64,000 bases of DNA from Deltaproteobacteria bacterium (lineage in GTDB: Bacteria > UBA10199 > DSSB01 > JACPFA01), in the NCBI GenBank assembly GCA_016183235.1, contig JACPFA010000043.1:1-64000 (forward strand). The letters run 5' to 3'. The notes under the pieces are model-generated. The model saw nothing but the letters and a program-made list of their open reading frames with translations. It was not told the origin of the DNA and did not search any database. The position numbers and the translations under genes were made by a program. How positions within the stretch are numbered: position 1 is the stretch's first letter; each line of letters starts with the position of its first letter. Shown here one piece after another: positions 18,308 to 26,930 of this stretch.

Positions 18308-18820
18308 CTACATTTTGTATTTCCCAAAATCTTCTAAAGACAAGTTTTCTAAAATTTCTGTCCATTTTTGATTTTGAGTTTTTTCACCATCGGCCTTGGA
18401 AAGATCGATGCGCCTAGATTTATCGATCACTCGCTTATCTACATAAATAGGCGCTTTGGTGCGGAGGGCTAAGGCAATGGCATCGCTGGGGCGGCTATCC
18501 ATGATAAATTCTTTAATGCCCGACACGAGAAAAATCCTAGAGTAAAAAGTATTGTCGGCCAATTCATTAATTTCGACCTTAGTCACCATTACCCCCAAGG
18601 CTTGAAGGATGGATTTCATTAAATCATGAGTCATGGGCCTAGCCAATTGAATATTTTCAAGCTCGGTGGCAATCGAACTCGCTTCGATTAAACCAATCCA
18701 AATGGGCAACGCCGTTTTTTCTTCGAGATCCTTGAGAATAATAATGGGCATATTGGTAAAAGGATCAATCGTTAGCCCCGTGACTTTCATTTCAACAAGA
18801 ATAAGATTGTTATCTTCCAT
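18308..18820 (-). CDS. Bifunctional nuclease family protein (DUF151)
   Basis: 170 aa. Matches the BFN/DUF151 family, with the characteristic opening (VEMKVTGLTIDPFTNMPIII), the LPIWIG segment, MTHDLMKSIL, and the SRPSDAIALALRTKAPIYV signature. Members have been linked to DNA/RNA cleavage and appear in thermophiles, mycobacteria and plants; the cellular role in bacteria is uncertain. The gene begins inside the end of miaB (11-bp overlap), so the two are probably co-transcribed and translationally coupled, a pairing I believe recurs in deltaproteobacteria. Confidence 0.88.
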   Translation of the reverse strand: MEDNNLILVEMKVTGLTIDPFTNMPIIILKDLEEKTALPIWIGLIEASSIATELENIQLARPMTHDLMKSILQALGVMVTKVEINELADNTFYSRIFLVSGIKEFIMDSRPSDAIALALRTKAPIYVDKRVIDKSRRIDLSKADGEKTQNQKWTEILENLSLEDFGKYKM

Positions 18821-20153
18821 AAGTTATAGGCTCACCCCTTAAAGAGTTGTTTTGTGCCCCGGTAATTTTAACCGAAACAAATTTGCCGACCCATTCAGGC
18901 CCCCCTTGAAAATGGACAATGCGGTTATGAGGGCTTCGGCCTTGAACGGTTTCGCCTAATTTTGAAGGCCCTTCAACCAAAACTTCTTCGATCTTTCCCA
19001 CCCGGGCTAAATTTTTGCGGGCCGTGATGCTTTGTTGTAAATCTAACACCTGTTGTAGACGTGCCGCCTTTATTTCTTGAGTCACATCATCGGCAAAATA
19101 TTGAGCGGCGGTTGTCTTAGGACGCGGCGAATAGACAAAACCATAAATCGAGTCGTATTCTACCTCAGTGATGAGCTGCATTGTCAACTCAAAATCTGCC
19201 GCTGTCTCCCCGGGAAAACCTACAATGATATCGGTGGTTACTGCCACATCAGGGTTGGCATCGCGTAACCGGTTTAATTTATCAAGGTATTCTTTTAAAG
19301 TATAGCCGCGATACATTCTGGCCAAAACCGCATCGGAAGCCGATTGCAAGGGAAGATGCAAATGCGGAGCCAAAATGGGATTGACCTTAAATTGCTCAAT
19401 CAAGGCATCGGATAAATCTTTGGGATGAGAAGTGGTAAAGCGCAAACGTTTGAGTTGGGTTTGATCGGCAATCATACTTAAGAGCTTTGAAAAATTAACA
19501 GAATCACCTCGCTTATTTCCATATGAATTAACATTTTGGCCGAGCAACGTTACTTCTTGAACCCCTAATTGAACCAGATGCTTGGTCTCTTGAATAATAT
19601 CATAAGAGTCTCGCGAGACTTCACGCCCCCGAACATAGGGAACAATACAAAACGAACAAAAATTATCACAACCCTTCATGATTGAAACAAAGGCCTTTGT
19701 TTCTGATTCGCCTTCTTGTGGAACTAGATGTAAAAATTGATAATCTTCTTTCGATTCAAATTTAACTTCGAGGGCCTGCCGACGCTTAAGCAGAAGTTCA
19801 CGCAGTAATTCAGGTAATTTTTTCAGTTGATCAGGGCCCAGCACTAGATCAAGATAACCAAAATGACTCAGAAGTTTTTTCCCATCGGCCTGGGCCTGAC
19901 AACCGGTGACGCCCAAGATCATTTCGGGATTTTGTAATTTCAGGCTGCGCATTCGCCCGATGTCGCTATAAAGTTTTTGCACGGGTTTTTCTCGCACACT
20001 ACAGGTATTAATCAAAATCACTTGGGCACATTCGGGATCAGTGGTGGATTGATAGCCCTCCCCCTGCAAAAGCCTTGCCATTTGCAAGCTGTCTAAGTCG
20101 CTCATTTGGCAACCATAACTTTTGATATAATAATATTTGGAATTGGGATGCAT
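18810..20153 (-). CDS. miaB: tRNA-2-methylthio-N6-dimethylallyladenosine synthase (MiaB)
   Basis: A 447-aa radical-SAM methylthiotransferase that adds a 2-methylthio group to i6A37 of tRNAs reading U-starting codons. The N-terminal UPF0004 domain carries three cluster-binding Cys (YGCQMSDLDS, NTCSVREK, VTGCQAQADG). The radical SAM core has the CDNFCSFCIVPYVRGRE motif (Cx3Cx2C). A C-terminal TRAM domain (EVLVEGPSKLGETVQGRS) binds tRNA. Length is normal. The start ATG at 20153 gives MHPNSKYYYIKSYGCQ, as in the family. First gene of a run of overlapping minus-strand genes (miaB, bfn, vanZ-like, gamma-CA-like). Confidence 0.96.
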   Translation of the reverse strand: MHPNSKYYYIKSYGCQMSDLDSLQMARLLQGEGYQSTTDPECAQVILINTCSVREKPVQKLYSDIGRMRSLKLQNPEMILGVTGCQAQADGKKLLSHFGYLDLVLGPDQLKKLPELLRELLLKRRQALEVKFESKEDYQFLHLVPQEGESETKAFVSIMKGCDNFCSFCIVPYVRGREVSRDSYDIIQETKHLVQLGVQEVTLLGQNVNSYGNKRGDSVNFSKLLSMIADQTQLKRLRFTTSHPKDLSDALIEQFKVNPILAPHLHLPLQSASDAVLARMYRGYTLKEYLDKLNRLRDANPDVAVTTDIIVGFPGETAADFELTMQLITEVEYDSIYGFVYSPRPKTTAAQYFADDVTQEIKAARLQQVLDLQQSITARKNLARVGKIEEVLVEGPSKLGETVQGRSPHNRIVHFQGGPEWVGKFVSVKITGAQNNSLRGEPITYGR

Positions 20154-20164
20154 AGGGAGATTGT

Positions 20165-20250
20165 GTCATTGCGAGCCTAGCAGGGCGAAGCAATCTACTC
20201 TGTCTAACCGGTGAGATTGCTTCGGCGGGCTTGCCTCGCAATGACAGACA
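20165..20250. repeat. REP-1 inverted pair
   Basis: TCATTGCGAGCCTAGCAGGG and its inverse ending TGCCTCGCAATGACAG flank a TAACCGGTGAGATTGC centre. It fills the gap between miaB and the small 114-aa gene. Confidence 0.85.
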
Positions 20251-20253
20251 AGG

Positions 20254-20598
20254 CTAGAAGTTTTCATCGATCTTGATGTTATCGATAATGAAGTCGATAT
20301 CATTTTTATAGCCTAAACCTTCTAAGGCGCTATTAAGGTCATCTTCGTAAAGATAATTTTCGACCGTTTGTTCCAGCTGCGCCTCATCTTTTAATTCTTC
20401 TTTAAGACCCACAATCCCCTTATCGGGATTTTTGCGCATAACGCTATCGATGAAACGATTCAAGTCTTTAGCGGATTTCTTTTGCTTAGCCTCGCGGATC
20501 TTTCTCCAATTTTTCAAGTAGTGGAGGCGACAATAACCGCGGGTGGTTTGTTGATTAGAACAGCCTTCTTCTTTGCAGATTTTAATTTTGGGCGACAT
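20254..20598 (-). CDS. Small Cys/His (putative zinc-binding) protein, unknown function
   Basis: 114 aa. The N-terminus has a Cys/His cluster, ICKEEGCSNQQTTRGYCRLH, spaced like a small zinc knuckle (Cx4C...C..H). A basic helix follows (NWRKIREAKQKKSAKDLNR) and then an acidic C-terminal half. Small proteins of this layout occur in deltaproteobacteria, but I know no demonstrated function. The basic helix next to a zinc site would fit nucleic-acid or ribosome contact; that is inference. It stands alone between REP repeats. Confidence 0.6.
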   Translation of the reverse strand: MSPKIKICKEEGCSNQQTTRGYCRLHYLKNWRKIREAKQKKSAKDLNRFIDSVMRKNPDKGIVGLKEELKDEAQLEQTVENYLYEDDLNSALEGLGYKNDIDFIIDNIKIDENF

Positions 20599-20656
20599 CT
20601 ATAGTTTTTCTTGGCAAAAATTAAGCCTTTCGTCTACCAATATTTATAATACATGG

Positions 20657-20735
20657 TGTCATTGCGAGCCCAACGGGCGCGGCAATCTCCTCGGTTAGAG
20701 GTGAGAGCTTGCTTGACCCCGTAATAGGTTATGCA
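20657..20735. repeat. Degenerate REP-1 repeat
   Basis: TCATTGCGAGCCCAACGGGC followed by a CAATCTCCTCGGTTAGAGG centre; the inverse arm (CTTGCTTGACCCCGTAATAG) is decayed. No gene lies between 20599 and 20741. Confidence 0.65.
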
Positions 20736-20741
20736 AGAGGT

Positions 20742-20951
20742 CTATTGGTATTTACGCAATTCTTGCTCAAACTTTTTCTTACGTTCATAGGCATTTTGAC
20801 GCTCCGCGTTAATCTCGCTCATCAATTCTTTACGCATCGACTGGCGAGTAGACTTTTTCAAATAGCGCCTATCTCGGACCATCAAAAAAATAATAAACCC
20901 CACCGGAAGCAAGATTAAAAATCCATAGGTAACAATTTCGGAATAAGACAT
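20742..20951 (-). CDS. Small single-pass membrane protein, unknown function
   Basis: 69 aa. One clear transmembrane helix (VTYGFLILLPVGFIIFLMV) is followed by a long, strongly basic and charged helix (RDRRYLKKSTRQSMRKELMS and on) that would lie in the cytoplasm as a coiled coil. The layout recalls small envelope or division-associated proteins, but no family is recognised. The length and codon pattern look like a real gene rather than a shadow. Confidence 0.55.
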   Translation of the reverse strand: MSYSEIVTYGFLILLPVGFIIFLMVRDRRYLKKSTRQSMRKELMSEINAERQNAYERKKKFEQELRKYQ

Positions 20952-21039
20952 GTAATCACTCTACCGATAAATGCAAATCTACACAAGGATGCTATACAAT
21001 TTTTAGCCACGTCTTTTCGAGGTAGGGAGAAGCTAATCT

Positions 21040-21300
21040 TCAATTCATTTACACATTGCCGTACCTAAAAAGAGAACAAAGTGACTTTGAAGGTGAGGTA
21101 GTTTCGCCGACCCGGCGCTCCATCGGCGACCCTCACGGGGCTAGCCAGCACGGAAGCCTTCCGCGTTCCCCCGCCAGAGGCGGGGGCCTCGGCTTTCCAT
21201 GCCGGCTAGCCCGCGTGGGGGCCCCGCCGATTCCGCGATGGGTCGGCGAAACTACCTCACCTTCAAAGTCACTTTGTTCTCTTTTTATATCTCTTCAAAT
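21040..21300. repeat. Large palindrome, family A, 47-bp perfect arms
   Basis: Arms 21067-21113 and 21240-21286 are perfect inverted repeats of 47 bp. Inside are a GGCTAGCC-type stem (about 21139 versus 21208) and a CCCCCGCCAGAGGCGGGGG hairpin (about 21168-21186). The flank TTCAATTCATTTACACATTG is shared with 6930. The arm sequence differs from the other copies but is exactly complementary within this copy. With the next element it fills 20952-21501; no gene is seen there. Confidence 0.92.
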
Positions 21301-21315
21301 ATTTGCAGAAATATG

Positions 21316-21480
21316 AAAATTTTTACTGAAGTTGGCTGAGGCTGGAAGGGGTTTGTCGGAAGCTTTCACCACTATGGCTATATAGCCGTGAAAGCTGAGA
21401 CTTTGAGTGCGTCCGGCGGCCGTAACCGCCGGACGACACGGACCCCTGGAAGCCTCTGCCGACTTCAGTAAAAATTTTTA
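21316..21480. repeat. Palindrome, family B
   Basis: Termini AAAATTTTTACTGAAGTTGG (from 21316) and CCGACTTCAGTAAAAATTTT (to about 21479) are inverted repeats of about 28 bp. The interior holds two further hairpins, AGCTTTCAC...GTGAAAGCT (21361-21396) and GTCCGGCGG...CCGCCGGAC (21411-21434). The arm CTGAAGTTGGCTGAGGCTGG resembles the arm at 43581, so the two form a family. Confidence 0.85.
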
Positions 21481-21501
21481 GGTGTGCGGGGATGACATGG
21501 T

Positions 21502-24237
21502 TCAGGCATGACTACTTTGGGGGATTTTTTCTGGTTCTAAGACGGCTTGCAGGCTATGGCGAATTGATTTGATTTTGCTGGCCTCCGTAATCTTTCCACC
21601 AAAAATATCTTTTACATAAAAAATGTCAGCTGCTTGATCAACCTCGGTGGAAATTTTTGAGATATCGATATAAACGCCTAACTTTTCTAAAGAAGAAATG
21701 ATTTCGTAAAGCAACCCTACTCGATCGTTCGCAAAGATTTCAATAACGGTGTAATAAGCTGAAAGATCATTGTCGATATTAATTTTAGGAGGCAATTGCC
21801 GCACCACTTTTTGCATCAGTGGAGAAACCTTGGTGGCAGCGAACAATTCAGCAACTCTCACCTTGCCCAACAATACCGATTGAAGGCGCTCTTGAAAACG
21901 TTCCCATATTTTTTCGGATCTTAAGGCCAGCCCCTTAGGGTCAGTCACCCTTAAGAGTAATAATACCCCTCCCGAAGAACCCGAGTAGCTAACTAAAGAT
22001 AAAATATTAATTCCACACGAGGCCAGCACCCCGGTCACACGAGACATGACTTGAAAATTTTGGTAAGTGAACAAAAATAATCGTGTCACCCCCTGTTTTT
22101 CATCTTGTTGCACCCGCAAGGTAAAAAGTTGTTCCCCCAAACTACGAATAAGTTCTAAATGCTGTTGAATGGTGGTGGGTTTGTGCACCATGTAATAACG
22201 CCTGGGTAGGGAGTTAAAAAAAGAATATTCAGCTTGTGAATTTTCGCCTTGGCAAACTTCCAAAATTTCTTGTTTGCGAGCCTCTGCCACAGCGCGAAAG
22301 TGCCGTTTGTTACGTTCGCCCTCTTTAAGGGCAGCTTTGGTTTTGAAATAAAGATTTTCTAAAAGTGAACCTTTCCACGCCGTCCAAACTTCTGGCCCCA
22401 CCGCCCGAATATCTGCCCAGGTCAATAGCAATAGCAAATCAAGATTGGTGCTACTACCTAAGGTGCTGGCAAAATTTTCAACCATGCCGGTATCTTCAAG
22501 GTCACGGCGTTGCGAAAGATGAGACATGATTAAGTGGGAACGAACTAAGAAATCGACGACCTGTTGATCTTCAGGGGGATAGCCCATACGAGTCATCGCT
22601 TTTACCGCAATATCAGCCCCTCGGTTCGAATGATTACCCCCCTTCCCTTTGCCAATATCGTGAAACAAGACGCCAAGGACAAGCAAATCAGGACGGTCCA
22701 CTTTTTGTAATATTTCTTTGTATTGAGGAAATTCTTCATCGTAGCCATCGCCCCACAGTTTTGACAATTCATCGACAGCCAAAATCAGATGCGTATCGAC
22801 AGTAAAAAAGTGATACACATCGTGTTGAGCCTGAAATGAAATTTCCCCAAATTCAGGCAGCAAGGCCCCAAAAAAACCACATTCGTGCATAACCTTTAAA
22901 GTTTCACCCAAAAAACTCAGATTAAAAAAGATCTTACGCAATAGGGTATTAACTTCAATATCTTGGCGATAAGTATCATTGATTAAATGCAGATGGGTGC
23001 GAATCCAATATAACAAACCACCATCTAAAGGGGTTTGTAAATTTTGAAAATGGTAAAAGGCTTTTAAAATAAGGATAGGGGTTTTTTCTAAGGCAGCATA
23101 ATTTTGAACAACAATTTTATGCTCTTCTTCTAAAAAGTTTTCGTCGATGCGGGGGCGAAATTTGGCGCGCAACTTTTGCACAATCCGGCGTTTACCTTTG
23201 CCTACCCGGCGTAATACCTCCGCAGAAATTTTATTCAGATTGGCCGCATGCTGATAATAGGTTTGCATGAACTGTTCGACCGCATGCCTAGCTTCAGAAC
23301 CCACGAACCCCATTTTTTGCGCCACCGCCTCTTGATACTGAAATAGCAACTTGTCGGTGCAACGCCCGGACACCCAATGCAATACATTCCGGGTATGCCA
23401 TAAAAATTCTAAGGCCCGGGCAATAATGTCGGCTTCTTCATTCGTGAGCAAACCTGCAAATACCCAATCATCGATTTGGCCTGATTTAAGATAAGCAATC
23501 AGCGTGTAACGAATAAGATGCCAATCTCTCAAGCCCCCTTCACTTTCTTTCACATTAGGCTCGCTTAAATAAACAGAGTTGCCAAACTTATTAATGCGAT
23601 CTTTTTTCTCTTCAACCTTATGATCAAGAAAATCGCGCAAAATTTTTCGTGAACTAAAAATATTACCCATAAAAGAAAGAAACTTTTCGGCCAAAACCAT
23701 ATCGCCATCTAAATAACGAGCATCAAGCATGCTACTAAAAGCTTGTTGATCTTGGCGAATGATGTCGCGACAATCTTTGAGGTTGCGAGTGGCATGACCC
23801 ACCGTAAGACCTGCATCCCACAAGGGGTACAACAGTTCGCTGCTTAAGAGTTTAACCTTGGCCTCACTTTTTTCACCATAGAAAAAAAGAATATCAACAT
23901 CAGAATAGAGATTCATTTCTAAACGGCCATAACCCCCCTGCGCCAACAAACTAATTTTTAACTTTTCGTTATGAAATAATTTTTGACAAGCCCGCGCATA
24001 AAGCCCCCGAATGATTTGATCGATACAATAGCTATAAAATTGAACTTGCTTAAGCGCAGGCCAATCTTGTTCCATCAAGTCAAACAGAGTTTGGCGACTC
24101 ATTTGCAAATAATCTTTGACCGCAACTAAGGGTTCACCCCCGATTTTAAAGGGCTTGATGTATTCTTGGTATAAGAGAGGTATTTGGTAGTTCATATTAT
24201 CAATTGCCAGCAGCAATCGAGCATTTACAAAACTCAT
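21502..24237 (-). CDS. glnD: [Protein-PII] uridylyltransferase / uridylyl-removing enzyme
   Basis: About 911 aa. GlnD uridylylates PII under nitrogen limitation and removes UMP when glutamine is high. The N-terminal nucleotidyltransferase domain has GGYGRLEMNLYSDVDILFFY (the SDxD metal motif). A helical region follows, then an HD domain (LGVLFHDIGKGKGGNHSNRG) for deuridylylation. Two C-terminal ACT domains (LFTYQNFQVMSRVTGVL; IEIFANDRVGLLYEIISSLE) sense glutamine. An in-frame ATG at 24285 would add 16 residues that translate a REP repeat; the ATG at 24237 or 24195 (MNYQIPLL) is likelier. No PII gene is in the window. Lies downstream of mutS and era on the same strand. Confidence 0.93.
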   Translation of the reverse strand: MSFVNARLLLAIDNMNYQIPLLYQEYIKPFKIGGEPLVAVKDYLQMSRQTLFDLMEQDWPALKQVQFYSYCIDQIIRGLYARACQKLFHNEKLKISLLAQGGYGRLEMNLYSDVDILFFYGEKSEAKVKLLSSELLYPLWDAGLTVGHATRNLKDCRDIIRQDQQAFSSMLDARYLDGDMVLAEKFLSFMGNIFSSRKILRDFLDHKVEEKKDRINKFGNSVYLSEPNVKESEGGLRDWHLIRYTLIAYLKSGQIDDWVFAGLLTNEEADIIARALEFLWHTRNVLHWVSGRCTDKLLFQYQEAVAQKMGFVGSEARHAVEQFMQTYYQHAANLNKISAEVLRRVGKGKRRIVQKLRAKFRPRIDENFLEEEHKIVVQNYAALEKTPILILKAFYHFQNLQTPLDGGLLYWIRTHLHLINDTYRQDIEVNTLLRKIFFNLSFLGETLKVMHECGFFGALLPEFGEISFQAQHDVYHFFTVDTHLILAVDELSKLWGDGYDEEFPQYKEILQKVDRPDLLVLGVLFHDIGKGKGGNHSNRGADIAVKAMTRMGYPPEDQQVVDFLVRSHLIMSHLSQRRDLEDTGMVENFASTLGSSTNLDLLLLLTWADIRAVGPEVWTAWKGSLLENLYFKTKAALKEGERNKRHFRAVAEARKQEILEVCQGENSQAEYSFFNSLPRRYYMVHKPTTIQQHLELIRSLGEQLFTLRVQQDEKQGVTRLFLFTYQNFQVMSRVTGVLASCGINILSLVSYSGSSGGVLLLLRVTDPKGLALRSEKIWERFQERLQSVLLGKVRVAELFAATKVSPLMQKVVRQLPPKINIDNDLSAYYTVIEIFANDRVGLLYEIISSLEKLGVYIDISKISTEVDQAADIFYVKDIFGGKITEASKIKSIRHSLQAVLEPEKIPQSSHA

Positions 24238-24246
24238 ATCAATACT

Positions 24247-24310
24247 GGATCCCGCATCAAGTGCGGGATGACATAATGCCGTCATCCCGCACTTGATGCG
24301 GGATCCATAT
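24247..24310. repeat. REP-3 inverted pair (GTCATCCCGCACTTGATGCG)
   Basis: ATCCCGCATCAAGTGCGGGA and TCCCGCACTTGATGCGGGAT are perfect inverse copies separated by about 15 bp. They occupy the short gap between mutS and glnD and extend into the alternative N-terminus of glnD. Confidence 0.9.
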
Positions 24311-24321
24311 ATGACAGATCA

Positions 24322-26928
24322 TCATAATTTATTCTTCAGTTCATATAAATACGTCAAGGCCTGCATAGGAGTAAGTTCATTTAAATCTAATTTTTTTATT
24401 TCTGCAATAAATTGAAGATTGGTTGCCATCGTGGATCCCGGGTCCCCGGATCGGTGTCCGGGGCAGGCAAGTCCGGGATGACGGGAATTGTTAAAAAGTT
24501 CAAATTGAGATTTAGGCGGGAGTTCTTGTTCTCGAATAATCTCTAAAGCCTGCAACTTGGCTCTGGCTTTGAGCAACACGGCCTCAGGGATGCCTGCCAA
24601 CCTCGCCACTTCTAATCCGTAACTACGGCTGCAAGAACCACGCAGTAATTTTCTTAAAAATAAAATCTCCCCATTCCATTCTTTAACCGCCACTTGATAA
24701 TTGACAATCCCAACCACCAGCGATTCTAATTCAGTGAGTTCGTGATAATGAGTGGCAAATAAGGTGCGACATTGGGTTTGAGTGGCCAAATACTCTGCGA
24801 CGGCCCAAGCAATCGCCAAGCCGTCATAGGTCGAAGTGCCACGACCAATTTCATCTAATAAGACAAGGCTCTGTTTAGAAGTTTGCTTTAAAATATGGGC
24901 TGTTTCTACCATTTCAACCATAAATGTCGACATGCCCCCGGCCAAATCATCACTCGCCCCAAGCCGGCTCATGATGCGATCGGTAATACCAATTTTGGCA
25001 TAAGTGGCCGGAATAAAAGAACCCATCTGCGCCATCAACACACAAAGGGCTAACTGTCGCATGAGGGTTGATTTGCCGGCCATATTAGGGCCGGTGATTA
25101 AAAACATCCGCTCACTTTCACCATTTAATTCAAAATCGTTGGGGATAAATTTTTCAGCAGGTAGCACCCTTTCTAATACTGGGTGGCGGCTGTCTTTTAA
25201 GATAATGGATAAATCATGCGTTAATTGCGGGCAAACATAATGATAAAGTTTAGCTGCCCTCGCTAAACTAACCATAACATCAAGGTGGGCTAAACTTTGG
25301 GCAGCTAATTTAAAAGAAGGCACATATTGGCGAACCTCTTCTCTTAAGGCAATAAAAAGGGCTTCTTCTAAACGCTGCATTTTTTCTTCAGCACCTAAAA
25401 TTTTATCTTCGAGGGTTTTGAGTTCTTCAGTGATGTAGCGCTCAGCGTTGGCCAAAGTTTGCTTGCGAATATAATCGGCTGGCACTTTATGTTGATGAGT
25501 GTGTGTTACCTCAAGGTAATAACCAAACACCTGATTGTATTTTATTTTCAAAGTGTTGATTCCCGTACGTTGCCGTTCTTGTTGTTCGATGTGGGCTAAG
25601 ATCTGTTTGCTATCAGAACTCAAAGCATGCAATTCATCGAGCTTGGCCGAATAATTTTTTTGGAAAACACCCCCAGTTTTAAAACTAATAGGGGGCGAAT
25701 CAACTAAGGCTTGTTCGAGTTTAGGGAGTAAGGCTGAAAATTGGGGGAGTTGTGCAGTAATTTTTTGCAACAATTCACTTTTATAGGGTTTGTCTAATTG
25801 AACTCGCAGCGCTTCGACTTGATGTAGGCTATCACGCAATTGAGCAAGGTCGCGGGGATGGGCATTGCCTAAGGCAATACGACCGGTGATGCGCTCTAGA
25901 TCCCCCAACAAACTCGCGGTTGCAATAAAGTTTTGCGTCTGCTCCCAATCTTCTAGACATTCAGCAATGCCCTGTTGGCGCAACTCAATTGATTTTAAAT
26001 CTAACAAAGGAAATAAAATCCATTTACGCAACAGGCGCGCGCCCATGGGAGTGGCGGTAAGATTGAGCACCCAAAACAAGGTGCTGGTTTCTTTTCCGGT
26101 TTGAGATTGCAGCAACTCTAAATGTTGAACAGTTCGCTCATCGATAGCCATAAATTCATGGCTGGTTAAACGATGCGCAGGCCCTAAATGCTGGAGTTCA
26201 TCCACCCCTACCTGTGAAGCATATTCGAGCAAGATTTTGAAAAGCCATGCTTCATCGCCAATTTGTTGCAACAACTCGTAGGCTAACCCTATGCTTAAAT
26301 CAAAGTTGGCTTCATAACCACTAGATCTTGCTTCTAAACGGCAAGTGGGGAAAAATAATAAAATGGACCTCTGTTCTTTTTCTTCGAGGCCCACGGTGAT
26401 TAGTTCGCGCGGGGCTAGTTTGACTAACTCAGTGGTCAAGTCGTCATGGCTTTCAAAATTTCCAAAGATTAACTCGCCCGAAAGAATATCAACCGCAGCT
26501 AGGGCGTAGGTGTTATCTTTTTTTCCAATGGCAACTAAATAATTAGGTTCTTGAGTTTTTAAGTTTTCAAGATCATCAAAAAGCCCCGGGCTCACCACCC
26601 GAACCACTTCGCGCTTAACAATACCTTTGGCTAATTTGGGGTCTTCAACTTGTTCACAAATAGCCACCCGGCAACCATGCTTGACTAATTTGGCAATGTA
26701 ATTATTAGCGCTATGAAAAGGCACCCCACACAGTGGCACACTTTCCTCTGAATTTTTATTTCGGCTGGTCAATGCAATGTTGAGGATCTTACTTGCCACC
26801 ACGGCATCTTCAAAGAACATCTCGTAAAAATCCCCTAAGCGAAAAAACAAGAGGGCATCTTGGTTGGCTTGTTTAATCTCCCAATACTGTTTCATCATGG
26901 GAGTTAGGCTTTCAATACCAATGGCCAT
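24322..26928 (-). CDS. mutS: DNA mismatch repair protein MutS
   Basis: An 868-aa mismatch-recognition ATPase. The N-terminal mismatch-binding domain starts LTPMMKQYWEIKQANQDALL and has the FRLGDFYEMF motif (the Phe and Glu that contact the mismatch). Connector, lever and clamp domains follow. The C-terminal ABC-type ATPase has Walker A TGPNMAGKSTLMRQ, the signature LAGGMSTFMVEM, Walker B LVLLDEIGRGTS and FATHYHEL. An oddity is an in-frame REP-3 insertion at about residues 815-833 (SRHPGLACPGHRSGDPGST), in the linker between the ATPase core and the C-terminal dimerisation helices. The frame is kept, so the protein is probably functional. era starts 2 bp upstream of the mutS start on the same strand. 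Confidence 0.96.
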   Translation of the reverse strand: MAIGIESLTPMMKQYWEIKQANQDALLFFRLGDFYEMFFEDAVVASKILNIALTSRNKNSEESVPLCGVPFHSANNYIAKLVKHGCRVAICEQVEDPKLAKGIVKREVVRVVSPGLFDDLENLKTQEPNYLVAIGKKDNTYALAAVDILSGELIFGNFESHDDLTTELVKLAPRELITVGLEEKEQRSILLFFPTCRLEARSSGYEANFDLSIGLAYELLQQIGDEAWLFKILLEYASQVGVDELQHLGPAHRLTSHEFMAIDERTVQHLELLQSQTGKETSTLFWVLNLTATPMGARLLRKWILFPLLDLKSIELRQQGIAECLEDWEQTQNFIATASLLGDLERITGRIALGNAHPRDLAQLRDSLHQVEALRVQLDKPYKSELLQKITAQLPQFSALLPKLEQALVDSPPISFKTGGVFQKNYSAKLDELHALSSDSKQILAHIEQQERQRTGINTLKIKYNQVFGYYLEVTHTHQHKVPADYIRKQTLANAERYITEELKTLEDKILGAEEKMQRLEEALFIALREEVRQYVPSFKLAAQSLAHLDVMVSLARAAKLYHYVCPQLTHDLSIILKDSRHPVLERVLPAEKFIPNDFELNGESERMFLITGPNMAGKSTLMRQLALCVLMAQMGSFIPATYAKIGITDRIMSRLGASDDLAGGMSTFMVEMVETAHILKQTSKQSLVLLDEIGRGTSTYDGLAIAWAVAEYLATQTQCRTLFATHYHELTELESLVVGIVNYQVAVKEWNGEILFLRKLLRGSCSRSYGLEVARLAGIPEAVLLKARAKLQALEIIREQELPPKSQFELFNNSRHPGLACPGHRSGDPGSTMATNLQFIAEIKKLDLNELTPMQALTYLYELKNKL
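24427..24486. repeat. REP-3 element translated inside mutS
   Basis: GGATCCCGGGTCCCCGGATC ... TCCGGGATGACGG matches the REP-3 unit at 61733-61765 (CATCCCGGACACCGATCCGG). About 57-60 bp are inserted in frame without a stop codon. Confidence 0.85.
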
Positions 26929-26930
26929 AA

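Noticed and set aside
21056-21316. Open frame across the family A palindrome (86 codons)
   Set aside because: It lies wholly in repeat sequence with palindromic composition, has no ribosome site, and the frame is an accident of the inverted arms.
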